Assembly: GCF_033954835.1 (NCBI RefSeq)
Contig: NZ_CP121471.1
Coordinates: forward strand, 2,412,501-2,476,500
Source of the DNA: Thiorhodovibrio frisius
Lineage (GTDB): Bacteria; Pseudomonadota; Gammaproteobacteria; Chromatiales; Chromatiaceae
Length of the DNA: 64,000 nt
Direction: 5' to 3'
Positions within the stretch are counted from its first letter, which is position 1; each line of letters opens with the position of its first letter. Below, piece by piece: positions 35,669 through 45,684 of this stretch. The notes beneath the pieces were generated by a model. The model saw nothing but the letters and a program-made list of their open reading frames with translations, was not told the origin of the DNA and searched no databases. Position numbers and translations under genes: made by a program.

Positions 35669-37432
35669 GTGACTGACATCATCATCGGTATCGATCTGGG
35701 TACCACCAACTCGGAAGTGGCCGTGGTGCGCGATGGGCGCCCGGAGATTCTCGCCATCGACGGTGCCAAGCTGCTGCCCTCGGTGGTCGGTTTGGGCGAC
35801 GACGGCAACCTGCTGGTTGGCCAGGCCGCGCGCAATCAGTACAGTTTGTATCCGGAGCGCACCATCCGCTCGGTCAAGCGGCGCATGGGCGAGGACGTGC
35901 ATCTGAGCCTGGGCGAGCAGTCCTATCGCCCGCAGGAAATCTCCGCGCTCATCTTAAAGCGCCTCAAGCAAGCCGCCGAGCAGCATCTCGGCGAGTCCGT
36001 CGGCAAGGCGGTGATCACGGTTCCGGCCTATTTCTCCGACGCCCAGCGCCAGGCCACCCGCGATGCCGGCGAACTGGCCGGGCTCGAGGTGGTGCGCATC
36101 ATCAATGAGCCTACCGCCGCAGCGCTCGCCTACGAAGCCGACCATCAGGGCAGCCGCACCATCCTGGTCTACGACCTTGGCGGCGGCACCTTCGACGTGT
36201 CGGTGGTGCGCATGACCGCCGACATCACCGAGGTGCTTGCCAGCCATGGCAACAACCAGCTTGGCGGCGACGATTTCGACGCCCGCCTGGTCGAGCATGT
36301 GCTGACGCATCTCAAAACCGAGCACAGCATCGCGTCGCTGGAAGACCGCAGCGCGCTAGCCCGCATTCAGCGCGCCTGCGAAGCGGCCAAGATCACCCTC
36401 AGTGACTCCCCCTTCGCGCGCATCGAGGAGGAATACCTGCTCGAGCACCAGGGCCAGCCACTTAACCTGTCGCTCGAGATCTCGCGTAGCGACTACGAGG
36501 ACCTGATCAAGAGCTACATCGACGAAACCCTCGAGGCCGTGCACACCGCGCTCAAGGGCGCTGGCCTGGCGGTGGCCGATCTCGACGAGGTGCTGCTGGT
36601 TGGCGGCAGCACGCGCACGCCGCTGATTCAGGAACGCCTGGAACAGATTCTCGGCATGCAGCCGCGCGCCGAGGTCGATCCGGACCTGTGCGTCGCCGCC
36701 GGTGCCGCCATCCAGGCCGCTGTGATCAGCGGGCAGACGGTCGCCTCGGTGTTGGTCGATGTCACGCCCTACACCTTCGGCACCAGCGCCTTCGGGGACT
36801 TCAATGGCGAGCCCTATCCCTTCGTCTATGTGCCGGTGATCCGCAAGAACACGCCGCTGCCCGTGACCAAGAGTGAAGCCTTCCAGACCATGTACGACAG
36901 TCAGACCAAGATCGAGGTGCATGTCTACCAGGGCGAGGACCCGGACGCGCTCAATAACACCGAGATCGGCTCCTTCCACGTCGAGGGGTTGGGCGACGTG
37001 CCGGCGGGCAATGTCATCGTCATGACCTTCACGCTCGACTTAAACGGCATTTTGCAGGTGACCGCGAGCGAGAAGCGCACCGGGCTGGAAAAGCAGATCA
37101 CCATCGACAATGCCACCGCGCGTTTCGAGGAGCAGGAGCTGGAGGCCGCCCGCAACCGCCTCTCGGCCCTGATCGACGGCGAGGCCGAGCGAGTCGACGA
37201 TGATGCCGCCACTGGCGCGGCCAGCGATACCGCCGCGCGGCGCGAGAATGTCCAAGCCCAGGCGTTGATCGAAAAGGCCGAGCGCTTGATGGAAAGCGCC
37301 AATGCCGACGACAAGGAAGATCTGGTCGATATGACCGAAGCCGTGCGCGACGCGCTCGAGGCCAATGACCCGGCGGCCATCGAGCGGACCATGGCGGAGC
37401 TCTCCGACCTGGTGTTTTACCTGGAGTCCTGA
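35669..37432 (+). CDS. Hsp70 family chaperone (second DnaK-like protein)
   Basis: A 587-residue Hsp70. The ATPase domain is complete: 'IIIGIDLGTTNSEVAVV', 'AVITVPAYFSDAQRQATRDAGELAGLEVVRIINEPTAAALAY', 'VYDLGGGTFDVSVV' and 'LLVGGSTRTPLIQERL'. The substrate domain follows the linker ('SVLVDVTPYTFG'). The lid is short and the DnaK C-terminal acidic tail is missing: it ends 'LSDLVFYLES'. It is about 50 residues shorter than DnaK, and not beside dnaJ, so it is a specialised paralogue. The start is GTG at 35669 with weak ribosome-binding sequence. Confidence 0.93.
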   Translation: MTDIIIGIDLGTTNSEVAVVRDGRPEILAIDGAKLLPSVVGLGDDGNLLVGQAARNQYSLYPERTIRSVKRRMGEDVHLSLGEQSYRPQEISALILKRLKQAAEQHLGESVGKAVITVPAYFSDAQRQATRDAGELAGLEVVRIINEPTAAALAYEADHQGSRTILVYDLGGGTFDVSVVRMTADITEVLASHGNNQLGGDDFDARLVEHVLTHLKTEHSIASLEDRSALARIQRACEAAKITLSDSPFARIEEEYLLEHQGQPLNLSLEISRSDYEDLIKSYIDETLEAVHTALKGAGLAVADLDEVLLVGGSTRTPLIQERLEQILGMQPRAEVDPDLCVAAGAAIQAAVISGQTVASVLVDVTPYTFGTSAFGDFNGEPYPFVYVPVIRKNTPLPVTKSEAFQTMYDSQTKIEVHVYQGEDPDALNNTEIGSFHVEGLGDVPAGNVIVMTFTLDLNGILQVTASEKRTGLEKQITIDNATARFEEQELEAARNRLSALIDGEAERVDDDAATGAASDTAARRENVQAQALIEKAERLMESANADDKEDLVDMTEAVRDALEANDPAAIERTMAELSDLVFYLES

Positions 37433-37449
37433 GCCAGGGGGTAGTATCT

Positions 37450-37785
37450 ATGGATCGTTGCCCCAACTGCCGTGCCCGCTATGATTGCAACCCGAATTGC
37501 CGCCGCTGCGGCATGGCGCTTGAGCGACTCGCCGAGGTCGAGGTTGCTGCGGAGCGCAAGCTGCGCGAGGCCGTGGCGGCCCTGGCGGACGGAAACCGGT
37601 CGCTCGCGGCCAGGCTGCTGCGCGAGGCGCAGCGGTTGAAATCCCAGCCCTTGGCCGGCGAACTGCTGGGTTTTATCAGGGCGCTGGATGATGGCGCCAC
37701 AATCGGTCGCGCTGCGCCCGCGCCAGCTCCGGCGGCCCCAGCGGCGGCCGAGCCGGCAGCAGAAAGGAGATGGCGCCAGTGGTAG
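37450..37785 (+). CDS. Small zinc-ribbon protein at the end of the Hsp70 operon
   Basis: A 111-residue protein starting 'MDRCPNCRARYDCNPNCRRCGMAL': Cys4, Cys7, Cys16 and Cys19 (with Cys13... alternatives) can hold a zinc. A single helical segment (about 28-70, 'ERKLREAVAALADGNRSLAARLLREAQRL') resembles a TPR pair, and the rest is an Ala/Pro-rich tail. It starts 17 bases after the Hsp70 stop. No known family recognised. Its 3' end overlaps the convergent comEC gene by 110 bases. Confidence 0.7.
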   Translation: MDRCPNCRARYDCNPNCRRCGMALERLAEVEVAAERKLREAVAALADGNRSLAARLLREAQRLKSQPLAGELLGFIRALDDGATIGRAAPAPAPAAPAAAEPAAERRWRQW

Positions 37786-40018
37786 CCGTGTTCAGCGACG
37801 GAATACCAAGATGATCGACCCGCTCCGACACCACCTTGGCCGGAAATCCATAGCGATTGGCGAAACCCGCCGAGTAGATCACCCAGCGCGGATCGACCTG
37901 TTGGAGAAAAGCGCGCGCTGAGGAAGTCGTGCTGCCGTGGTGCCCGGCCACCAGCACCTCGGCGCGCAGGGCTTGGCCATAGTCGCGGACCAACTCGGCC
38001 TCGATGCGCCTGCCAGCATCACCGCTCAGCAGCAGGCTGGCGCCGCCGGTGGTGATTTTCAGCACGCAGGAGCTGTCGTTGCCTTCCAGTTGCGTCGCAG
38101 CACTCGGGTGCAAGATGGCCAGGTCAACGCCGTCCCAGTGCCACTGCTGGCCGGCCTGACAGGGCTCGGCAGTGACGCCGGATGACAGTGCCGACTCCAG
38201 CTCGGCCGGCTCTCCGCTCAGCAGCCGTGCGACCGGAATCTCCTCAAGCAGCCCGGACAGCCCGCCGGCATGGTCTTGATCGGCATGGCTGACCACCAGC
38301 AGATCGACCTCCCCGATGCCAAGGGCGCGCAGATAGGGCGCAACCACCGCCGAGCCGGTATTGAAGCCGCTGGGGAAGCGCGGCCCCAGATCATAGACCA
38401 GGGTGTGTCGCGCGGTGCGCACAGCCACCGCCAGCCCCTGACCGACATCAAGCACCGTGACGGCCGCCGTTCCAGGTGCTGGCGGCAGCGGCCGCACCAG
38501 CAGCAACGGCAGAAGATAGATCAATCCCAGCCAACGCCCTGGCAGGCCGCGCGGTGCCAGCAGCAGGGCCACGCCAGCAAAGGCCGCGCCCCAGACCCAC
38601 AGCGGGCGCTCGCCAAGACCCAAAGTTGCCCAGGGCAGCTCGGCGAGAATGTTGAGGAGTTGGAAACCTTGCTCCAGGAGCGCGCCAACCATCAGCAGCG
38701 GCCAGCCCCAGCCGCTGGCCAGGCTGATCAGAGTGGCGAGCAGAATCGCGGGCAGCAGTACCGAGAACAAGGGCACCGCGAGCAGATTGACTGGTGGCGC
38801 GATCAAGGACGCGCGCCCGAACAACAGCAGCAGCAAGGGCAATAGCCCCAGCGCCACCGCCCATTGCGCGCGTGTCCAGCCGGCGATGAGCCCCGGCTGC
38901 CCCAGCCGACTGCCCAGTGCATAGAGTAGGGCGCCTACAGCGCCGAAAGACAGCCAGAATCCATAGGAGAGAACGGACAGCGGATCGATCAGTAGCACCG
39001 CCACTAGGGCGAGACTGATGCCGCTCAGCGGTCGTAGCTGGCGCCGGGCGAGCAAGGCCACCAGCACCACAGCCAGCATGACCAGCGCACGCTGGGTCGA
39101 GATGGAAAACCCGGCCAGCGCGCTGTAGCCGAACGCCGCCAGCAGGGCTGCCACGGCGCCGGCGCGCGGCGCCGCCAACCGCAGGGCGAGCGAGCCCAGG
39201 CGCGCCCACAGCCAGCGTCCGAGAAAAAACACCGCCGCCGCGATCAGGCCGATGTGCAGCCCCGAGATGGCCAGCAGATGATTGGTGCCGGTGCGCGTGA
39301 GCACCTGCCATTCCGGCGGGCCAAGTCCTTCGCGATCACCCAGCACCAGCGCGCGCACCAGGGCTGCGGCGCGAGTCTCGCCCAGCACGGTAATGATGTG
39401 CGTGCGCCACTGCTGGCGCAGACGGTTCAGCCAATCGCCGCCAGGGCCGGCATCAAGACGCTGGTTTTGGTCGCTGTCGCGCACATAGCCGGTGGCGCCA
39501 ATGCCTTGTTGAAACAGCCAACGCTCGTAGTCGAAACCGGCGGGATTCATAAACCCGTGCGGCGGCTTCAGCCGCACCAGCAGGCGCCAGCGCTCGCCCG
39601 CTGCCAGTGCCGGAGCACCCTTGTACCAGCTCAGTCGAACCCGTTCGGGCAGGCGAACTGACTGGCCCTGATGGCTGGCCTGTTCGATGTCGAACAGCCA
39701 GCGCGCGCGTTCCGGCGTTTGGTCCGGCAGGCCGGCAATCCGACCTTCGATGAGCAGATCTTGGCGCAACAGGGACTCGGAGAAGGGCTGAGTCAGCAGT
39801 GGGCTGCTGGCCCAATAGGCGTAACCGAACCCGATGACCACCAGGGCGGCCAGCCGCAGCCAGCGCCAGCCTATAGCCGCCAGCGTCAGCAGCGCACCCA
39901 TGCCGAGGACCAGCAGACCTGATGGCAGCCGTTGTTGCAGGAAGAAGATCCCAATGCCTGCCGACAAAGCCAAGGCGATGGCTGGCAGACCGCCAGGCAC
40001 AAGGTCGCCAGCGCTCAA
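37676..40018 (-). CDS. comEC: DNA internalisation/competence protein ComEC/Rec2
   Basis: About 780 residues. ComEC forms the inner-membrane channel for single-stranded DNA in natural transformation. The order is N-terminal membrane/OB-like DUF4131 region ('LLIEGRIAGLPDQ', 'GFDYERWLFQQGIGATGYV'), the Competence domain ('GTNHLLAISGLHIGLIA', 'RALVMLAVVLVALLARRQLRPLSGISLALVAVLL') and a metallo-beta-lactamase-like domain ('VLDVGQGLAVAVRT', 'SHADQDHAGG', 'LVAGHHGSTTSS'). The start is uncertain: TTG at 40018 or GTG at 40000; a longer frame to 40207 would overlap the divergent DUF2062 gene. Confidence 0.9.
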   Translation of the reverse strand: MSAGDLVPGGLPAIALALSAGIGIFFLQQRLPSGLLVLGMGALLTLAAIGWRWLRLAALVVIGFGYAYWASSPLLTQPFSESLLRQDLLIEGRIAGLPDQTPERARWLFDIEQASHQGQSVRLPERVRLSWYKGAPALAAGERWRLLVRLKPPHGFMNPAGFDYERWLFQQGIGATGYVRDSDQNQRLDAGPGGDWLNRLRQQWRTHIITVLGETRAAALVRALVLGDREGLGPPEWQVLTRTGTNHLLAISGLHIGLIAAAVFFLGRWLWARLGSLALRLAAPRAGAVAALLAAFGYSALAGFSISTQRALVMLAVVLVALLARRQLRPLSGISLALVAVLLIDPLSVLSYGFWLSFGAVGALLYALGSRLGQPGLIAGWTRAQWAVALGLLPLLLLLFGRASLIAPPVNLLAVPLFSVLLPAILLATLISLASGWGWPLLMVGALLEQGFQLLNILAELPWATLGLGERPLWVWGAAFAGVALLLAPRGLPGRWLGLIYLLPLLLVRPLPPAPGTAAVTVLDVGQGLAVAVRTARHTLVYDLGPRFPSGFNTGSAVVAPYLRALGIGEVDLLVVSHADQDHAGGLSGLLEEIPVARLLSGEPAELESALSSGVTAEPCQAGQQWHWDGVDLAILHPSAATQLEGNDSSCVLKITTGGASLLLSGDAGRRIEAELVRDYGQALRAEVLVAGHHGSTTSSARAFLQQVDPRWVIYSAGFANRYGFPAKVVSERVDHLGIPSLNTATTGAISFLLPARPPLGPPELARAQRDRLWRHHPAP

Positions 40019-40129
40019 ATACCGCGAACCATTGCGGGACTTTGCCGTTATACTCAAATCAGAGGCGAGGCGATGGATGAAGCTGGGGGGAAAACTGGTG
40101 CGGTATTTGGGCGGAGTAGGTGCTGACGC

Positions 40130-40684
40130 ATGAAACGCTGGCTGCAACGGCGTCTGCCTGATCCCCGGGTTCTGCTTGAAAACCGGGCCCTTCGAGGTAT
40201 TGCCCATTTGCTGGGCGAGCCGAGCCTATGGGCGCTGAACCGGCGCTCAGTCGCCGGCGCCTTTGCGCTGGGTTTTTTCATTCTCTACCTGCCGCCTGTG
40301 GGTCAAACATTTTGTGCGGCCATAGGCGCGGTCAAGCTGCGCGTTAACCTGCCGATTTCCGTGTTGTTGGTGTGGATCAGCAATCCGCTGACCATTCCAC
40401 CCATGTTCTACTTTGCCTATATCGTTGGTTGCCTGCTGTTGCTGCGCCCGATCCTGCCTTTTCAATTCAGTTTTTGGATCGACTGGCACAACTGGTTTGG
40501 CATTCTCGGCCCCGTGCTACTCGGTAGCCTGGTCTGCGCCACAATCGGCGCCGTAATTGCCTACTGGGTGGTGCAGGGGCTGTGGCGCTGGAACCTCATA
40601 CAACGGCTCAAGGCACGCCGTCTTGCCCGCTACGGCCGCCCGTCCCCGGCGACCAGCGCACCATCCTCCAGCCGCCAGATCTGA
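40130..40684 (+). CDS. DUF2062 domain-containing membrane protein
   Basis: A 184-residue inner-membrane protein with a DUF2062 domain: '[28 protein letters not shown]', '[31 protein letters not shown]' and a last hydrophobic segment '[18 protein letters not shown]'. Function unknown. The basic N-terminus '[12 protein letters not shown]' is conserved in proteobacterial members, usually near comEC and lolCD as here. Its 3' end overlaps the convergent lolD by 55 bases. Confidence 0.88.
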   Translation: MKRWLQRRLPDPRVLLENRALRGIAHLLGEPSLWALNRRSVAGAFALGFFILYLPPVGQTFCAAIGAVKLRVNLPISVLLVWISNPLTIPPMFYFAYIVGCLLLLRPILPFQFSFWIDWHNWFGILGPVLLGSLVCATIGAVIAYWVVQGLWRWNLIQRLKARRLARYGRPSPATSAPSSSRQI

Positions 40685-41328
40685 TCGGCACGCGCGGCCA
40701 GGTCCAGATCATGGGTCACCAGCACCACGCTGGTGCCGATGTCGCGGTTTAACTCCAGAATCAATTCATAAATGTCTGTCGCGGTGCGGCGGTCGAGATT
40801 GCCTGTCGGCTCATCCGCCAGTACGCAGTCCGGTCGGGTGACCAGCGCCCGGGCAATGGCGACGCGCTGGCGCTCGCCGCCGGAGAGTTCCGAGGGTTTG
40901 TGCTCGAGTCGCGCGGCCAGGCCGACGCGCGTGAGCAGATCGGCCGCCTGGGTGCGCGCATCGGCCGCCTTGGTGCCTCCAATCAGCAAGGGCAGGGCGG
41001 CGTTCTCAAGCGCACTCAATTCGCCGAGCAGGTGATGGAACTGATAGATGAACCCAAGCCGTTTGTTGCGCAGCAGGCCGCGCTGGCGCTCAGAGAGCCC
41101 AGCGATAGGTTCGCCGGCCCAGCGCACTTCGCCGCCGCTGGGGCGATCAAGACCGCCCAGGCAATGCAGTAGGGTACTTTTGCCCGAGCCCGAAGCGCCT
41201 ACCACGGCAATGCGCGCGCCGGGGTCGACGCGCAGGTTGAGCCCGCGCAGTACGCTGACCTCCTGCGGGCCTTCGCGGAAGGTTTTGGTCAGGCCGCTGG
41301 CTTCGAGAGCAGGGATGGGATTAGTCAT
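40630..41328 (-). CDS. lolD: Lipoprotein-releasing ABC transporter ATPase LolD
   Basis: A 232-residue ATPase powering release of outer-membrane lipoproteins from the inner membrane to LolA. Walker A '[19 protein letters not shown]', Q-loop, signature '[15 protein letters not shown]', Walker B '[12 protein letters not shown]' and H-loop 'VLVTHD' are all present, with the LolD-typical '[20 protein letters not shown]'. It starts six bases after the lolC/E stop, same operon. Confidence 0.95.
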   Translation of the reverse strand: MTNPIPALEASGLTKTFREGPQEVSVLRGLNLRVDPGARIAVVGASGSGKSTLLHCLGGLDRPSGGEVRWAGEPIAGLSERQRGLLRNKRLGFIYQFHHLLGELSALENAALPLLIGGTKAADARTQAADLLTRVGLAARLEHKPSELSGGERQRVAIARALVTRPDCVLADEPTGNLDRRTATDIYELILELNRDIGTSVVLVTHDLDLAARADQIWRLEDGALVAGDGRP

Positions 41329-41333
41329 GGTGA

Positions 41334-42587
41334 TTATTCGTAGCGCAGGGCTTCGGCCGGGTCGGTGCGCGCGGCGCGCCAGGCGGGGTAGAGGGTGGCG
41401 ATAATCGACATCGCAAAGGCGCCACCGGCAATGCTCAGCACGTCGCTCAGGCGCACATCCGAGGGCAGGGCGCTGATGTAGTAAATGCTGGGGTCGAGAA
41501 AATGCACCCCAAAGGCCTGTTCAATGCTGGCGACAATGGTTTCGACGTTCCACCCGAGCAGCACGCCGCCAATCATGCCGAGCACAGTGCCCACCAGGCC
41601 GATGCTGGTGCCTTGCACCATGAAAATGGCCATCACAGTGCCAGGCGAGGCGCCCAGTGTGCGCAGCACGGCGATATCGCCGCGTTTGTCGGTGACCACC
41701 ATCACCAGCGTGGAGACGATGTTAAAGGCCGCTACCGCCACGATCAGGAACAGAATAATGGTCATCATGCGCTTTTCGGTGCGCAATGCGGCAAAGAAAT
41801 TGCGATGCATCTGGGTCCAATCGGACACGCGATAGTAGCCGCCGAGCGTGGAGGCGATCTCGCGTGCGATGCGCGGGGCCTGAAACATGTCGGTGATTTT
41901 CAGCCGCACGCCCTCGGCGTTATCCTCACCTAAGCGCATTAGCCGGGCGGCATCGCTCATGTGCATGAAGGCCGCGCCGCTGTCATATTCGGCCATGCCC
42001 ACCTCGAACAGGCCAACGACATTAAAAGCCTTGAGCCGCGGCATCACGCCGACCGGTGTGGCATTCACCTGAGGTGTGACCACTGTAACCTTGTCACCAA
42101 GGCCGACGCGGAGCGCATTGGCCAACTCCACGCCAAGAATGATGTTGAACTCACCGGGGATCAGATTCTCAACCCGCCCGGCAATCATATCGGTGCGCAG
42201 GTCCGAGACCTGGTCTTCTTCCGCTGGCAGAATGCCGCGCAGGATGGCGGCATTGGTCTGGCCGTTGCTCATCAGCATGGCTTCAATTTCGACAAAGGGC
42301 GCCGCGCCTACCACATCGGGCGCGTTGCGCACTTGCGCGAGTAGGTCGCGCCAGTCGGCAAGCCCGCCAGGATCGGCGCTGCTAATGGTGGCGTGCGAGG
42401 CCATGCCCAGAATGCGTTCCTGGATTTCCTTGTGGAAGCCGTTCATCACCGACAGCACCACGATGAGCGCCACCATGCCCAGGGTAATGCCCAGCATGGA
42501 AATCAGGGAGATGAACGAAATAAAATGGTTACGACGCTTGGCGCGGGTGTAGCGCAGGCCAATAAAAAGCGGCAGTGGGTGAAACAT
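41334..42587 (-). CDS. lolC: Lipoprotein-releasing ABC transporter permease LolC/LolE
   Basis: A 417-residue MacB-fold permease. The ATG at 42587 begins '[51 protein letters not shown]', standard for LolC/E. A periplasmic domain (about 60-265) is followed by three more membrane segments including '[22 protein letters not shown]' and a closing '[19 protein letters not shown]'. Only one permease gene is present, as in species with a LolF-like homodimer; a second could be elsewhere. Confidence 0.93.
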   Translation of the reverse strand: MFHPLPLFIGLRYTRAKRRNHFISFISLISMLGITLGMVALIVVLSVMNGFHKEIQERILGMASHATISSADPGGLADWRDLLAQVRNAPDVVGAAPFVEIEAMLMSNGQTNAAILRGILPAEEDQVSDLRTDMIAGRVENLIPGEFNIILGVELANALRVGLGDKVTVVTPQVNATPVGVMPRLKAFNVVGLFEVGMAEYDSGAAFMHMSDAARLMRLGEDNAEGVRLKITDMFQAPRIAREIASTLGGYYRVSDWTQMHRNFFAALRTEKRMMTIILFLIVAVAAFNIVSTLVMVVTDKRGDIAVLRTLGASPGTVMAIFMVQGTSIGLVGTVLGMIGGVLLGWNVETIVASIEQAFGVHFLDPSIYYISALPSDVRLSDVLSIAGGAFAMSIIATLYPAWRAARTDPAEALRYE

Positions 42588-42737
42588 GGGCTGGCGTTGG
42601 GAAAATTTAGCAGCGAAGCGGGGCACGAATGCGTTGCTCCCTGGGAGCAGTGCACGTTATCATTGTCGGTTGTTTCCTTCCAAACAGTTTTGCTGCCTAA
42701 CAGGGTCAGCGCCACCGCCACTGAACGAGATTGTTGC

Positions 42738-42953
42738 ATGCCAAACGTTCGAGTCAAAGAAAACGAGCCTTTCGAGGTCGCTCTGCGCCGCTTCAAGCGC
42801 TCCTGCGAGAAAGCCGGCATCCTTGCCGAAGTCCGTCGTCGGGAATTCTACGAAAAGCCCACCTCTGAGCGGAAACGCAAAAAAGCCGCTGCCGTCAAAC
42901 GTCATCACAAAAAACTCTCGCGCGAGTCGCGCCGCTGGGAGCGTCCTTTCTAG
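42738..42953 (+). CDS. rpsU: 30S ribosomal protein S21
   Basis: A 71-residue S21: '[27 protein letters not shown]' with the basic C-terminal '[21 protein letters not shown]'. It begins the conserved rpsU-yqeY-dnaG-rpoD block that links ribosome, replication priming and transcription. Divergent from the lol genes; the promoter should lie in the 150 bases before it. Confidence 0.97.
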   Translation: MPNVRVKENEPFEVALRRFKRSCEKAGILAEVRRREFYEKPTSERKRKKAAAVKRHHKKLSRESRRWERPF

Positions 42954-43028
42954 CCAGCGCTCTACATACTCCGCGCCTTCTCAAATTTGCCCGATTAACA
43001 AGCCCGACTCACAAATACGCTGGCCACC

Positions 43029-43472
43029 ATGCTGAAGCAACGCTTGCAAGACGACATGAAGGCCGCGCTTAAGGCCGGCCATAAGGAAAGACTTGGGACT
43101 ATCCGGCTGATCAACGCTGCCATCAAGCAGCGCGAGGTCGACGAGCGGGTTGAGCTTGACGATACCCAGGTGCTCCTGGTGCTTGAGAAAATGCTCAAGC
43201 AGCGGCGCGACTCTGTCACCCAGTATCGCGACGCCGGGCGCGAGGATCTGGCCGTCAAGGAAGAGGCCGAAATCCTCATCTGCCAGGAATACCTGCCAGA
43301 ACCCCTGAGTGATGCCGAGATCGACGCCTGCATCGAGGCCGCCCTGGCTGAGACGGGCGCGACCTCCATGCGCGACATGGGCAAGGTAATGGGACTGGTG
43401 AAACCTCAGGTGCAGGGTCGGGCCGACATCGGCCAGGTCAGCGCCAGGGTCAAGCAGCGCCTCAATACTTGA
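43029..43472 (+). CDS. yqeY: GatB/YqeY domain-containing protein
   Basis: A 147-residue YqeY protein: 'MLKQRLQDDMKAALKAGHKERLGTIRLINAAIKQREVDER', 'EKMLKQRRDSVTQYRDAGREDLA' and 'EYLPEPLSDAEIDACI'. It resembles the tail domain of GatB and may bind tRNA; exact role unknown. It sits between rpsU and dnaG, its usual place. Confidence 0.93.
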   Translation: MLKQRLQDDMKAALKAGHKERLGTIRLINAAIKQREVDERVELDDTQVLLVLEKMLKQRRDSVTQYRDAGREDLAVKEEAEILICQEYLPEPLSDAEIDACIEAALAETGATSMRDMGKVMGLVKPQVQGRADIGQVSARVKQRLNT

Positions 43473-43613
43473 CCTGCTTGCCTGAGCAGGCAGCCTAACG
43501 TTCATGGTCCCGACCACCCAGGGTAATGAATCCGTGTGATTCACAGTAAGGGACGGGAGCTCTGAGCGCGGCGCTTAAGGGTCGCAGACTTTTCCAAATT
43601 ATCTGCTAGCTTT

Positions 43614-45485
43614 ATGTCCATGGCCGGCAGAATCTCGCCCGAACTCAAGGAGCAAATTCTCGCGCGCACCGACATCCTTGAGATTGTCGGCGCGCGGGTG
43701 CCCCTGCGTCTGGCCGGTCAGCTCTACAAGGCGTGCTGTCCTTTCCATCAGGAAAAGACGCCGTCTTTTATCGTCACCCCGGCGCGTCAGACCTATCATT
43801 GTTTCGGCTGCGGTGTGCACGGTGATGCCATTGGCTTCCTGATGGAATATGATCGCCTGAGCTTCCCTGAGGCGATCAAAGAGCTGGCCACCCGCGCGGG
43901 CATTGTGCTGCCCGATACCGGGGCAGTTGGCGACTCCCAGGCACCAGAGCTGGATATCAGCCCTCTCTATCAGGTGCTCGAAGAGGCTGCCGACTTATAC
44001 CGACACCAACTGCGCGACGATGCCCGTGCCGTCGCCTATCTGAAAGGGCGTGGCCTCACCGGCGAGGTGGCGGCTGAATTCGGCCTCGGATTCGCGCCAG
44101 CAGGTTGGGACTTTCTGCTGAGCCGTCTCGGTACCGATGCCTCTCGGGAGCAGGCGCTGATCGATGCCGGTCTGGTTATCGAGCGAGAAAAAGACTCAAA
44201 GACAAGACGTTATGACCGATTTCGCAACCGGATTATGTTTCCGATTCGCGATCATCGCGGTCGTATTATCGCCTTTGGCGGGCGAGTGCTCGATCAATCC
44301 GAGCCGAAATACCTGAACTCGCCCGAAACCCCCGTGTTCCACAAAGGCCGGGGGCTCTATGGTCTGTTCGAGGCCCGCCAGCGCCAACGCCAACTTAGGC
44401 GAGTGCTGATCGTCGAAGGCTACATGGACGTGATTGCGTTGACCCAATTCGGCCTGCCCTATGCGGTGGCCACCCTGGGCACCGCCACGACGCCGGAACA
44501 ACTCCAGCGGCTCAAGCGCCAAAGCGAAGAGCTGGTGTTCTGTTTCGACGGGGACAAAGCCGGTCGGGCCGCAGCCGGCAAAGCGCTGCGCGTGAGTTTG
44601 CCTTATGCGGCCGAGCGACTGACAGTGCGCTTTCTGCTGCTGCCGGCTGGTCATGATCCCGACTCGCTGCTGCGCGCGGAAGGACTGGCAGCGTTCGAGC
44701 GGCGCCTGGAGCGGGCACGGCTGCTGTCGGATTTTCTGTTCGACGAGCTGCGCGAGCGCTTCGATCTGCGCTCGGCCGAGGGGCTTGCGCAGTGCGATGC
44801 CCAGGCCCGCGAGCTGATCGGCTTGGCGCCCGAGGGCACCTATCGACAACTGCTGCTGCGGCAGCTCGGGGAGCTCATCGGCGTTCAGCAGCCAGAAATT
44901 CTTTCCGAGCCGGCAAGAGCGCCGGCGTCGTGGCAAGCGCAACCGTTATCGACCGGACCAATGGCCGCGGGCTCGCGCAACGGGCCGTTCCAAATACCCT
45001 ATGCTGGCCAGCCACGCGCGCGCGCGCCTTATCGCGTCCCCATGCGCACCCGCCTGACGGCTGGGCGCCTGGCCACCGCGCTCCTGCTGCAACAACCGCG
45101 CTTGGCCTTGGCGGCGCGTGCTATTGCCGATCATTGGACCGAACTTGCCGAGGAAGATACCAGCTTGCTTGGCGAACTGCTTGCACATGCCGATGCCGAC
45201 CCTGATATCTCTCCGGAGATGCTAAGGGACTATGTCAGTAGTAGCCCGCATGCCCCAGTGGTAGCGGAACTTGCCGACCCCAGCCTGACTCAACATATCC
45301 CTGATGAGGGCATTGAGCCCGAGTTTGTTGGCGCCTTGACGGCGCTCTGCCGCCAGGCCGAGCGCGAGCAGCGGTATCGGTTACTTAGCAGCGGCGAGCT
45401 TGCCCCCCTCGCGGTCGAAGGCAGGAACTTGCTGGCGGCGAAGCCGGGAGCTGAGATTGGCGAAGTCTCGAAGCAAGGCAGCTGA
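43614..45485 (+). CDS. dnaG: DNA primase
   Basis: A 623-residue primase. The N-terminal CHC2 zinc finger is 'CCPFHQEKTPSFIVTPARQTYHCFGCG' in two parts, the catalytic core has 'IMFPIRDHRGRIIAFGGRVL', and the TOPRIM motif is 'RVLIVEGYMDVIAL' with 'CFDGDKAGRAAAGKAL'. The C-terminal DnaB-interacting helical domain follows. ATG at 43614 or 43620. Confidence 0.96.
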   Translation: MSMAGRISPELKEQILARTDILEIVGARVPLRLAGQLYKACCPFHQEKTPSFIVTPARQTYHCFGCGVHGDAIGFLMEYDRLSFPEAIKELATRAGIVLPDTGAVGDSQAPELDISPLYQVLEEAADLYRHQLRDDARAVAYLKGRGLTGEVAAEFGLGFAPAGWDFLLSRLGTDASREQALIDAGLVIEREKDSKTRRYDRFRNRIMFPIRDHRGRIIAFGGRVLDQSEPKYLNSPETPVFHKGRGLYGLFEARQRQRQLRRVLIVEGYMDVIALTQFGLPYAVATLGTATTPEQLQRLKRQSEELVFCFDGDKAGRAAAGKALRVSLPYAAERLTVRFLLLPAGHDPDSLLRAEGLAAFERRLERARLLSDFLFDELRERFDLRSAEGLAQCDAQARELIGLAPEGTYRQLLLRQLGELIGVQQPEILSEPARAPASWQAQPLSTGPMAAGSRNGPFQIPYAGQPRARAPYRVPMRTRLTAGRLATALLLQQPRLALAARAIADHWTELAEEDTSLLGELLAHADADPDISPEMLRDYVSSSPHAPVVAELADPSLTQHIPDEGIEPEFVGALTALCRQAEREQRYRLLSSGELAPLAVEGRNLLAAKPGAEIGEVSKQGS

Positions 45486-45511
45486 TTTGCCGCCCAGAAA
45501 ACAGGGTTCTA

Positions 45512-45520
45512 TGCTATAAT
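45512..45520 (+). promoter_or_regulatory. Extended -10 promoter upstream of rpoD
   Basis: TGCTATAAT carries a perfect TATAAT -10 preceded by the TGn extension, about 25 bases after the dnaG stop. No well-spaced -35 is seen, as expected for an extended -10 site. It would give rpoD a transcript separate from the rpsU-dnaG operon. A weak A/T-rich stem (CTATAAA...TTTATAG, around 45571-45593) follows. Confidence 0.5.
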
Positions 45521-45684
45521 TGTGAGTTTGCCATTGTCCGCGTCAAATTGAGCATTCACCGTTACTTGAGCCTATAAACAATTGTTTTTATAGCTTTATA
45601 AGCGGAATCCTTGCATTCGCGTGGGTGAGCTATGAGAGCCTTGCCGCCAGACGGCCGCTTCCATCCTCCGGGGTCGGTGGGAGC

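Noticed and set aside
45571-45593. A/T-rich stem before the rpoD leader repeats as a rho-independent terminator
   Set aside because: The stem CTATAAA/TTTATAG has no G-C pairs of note, too weak for a terminator.
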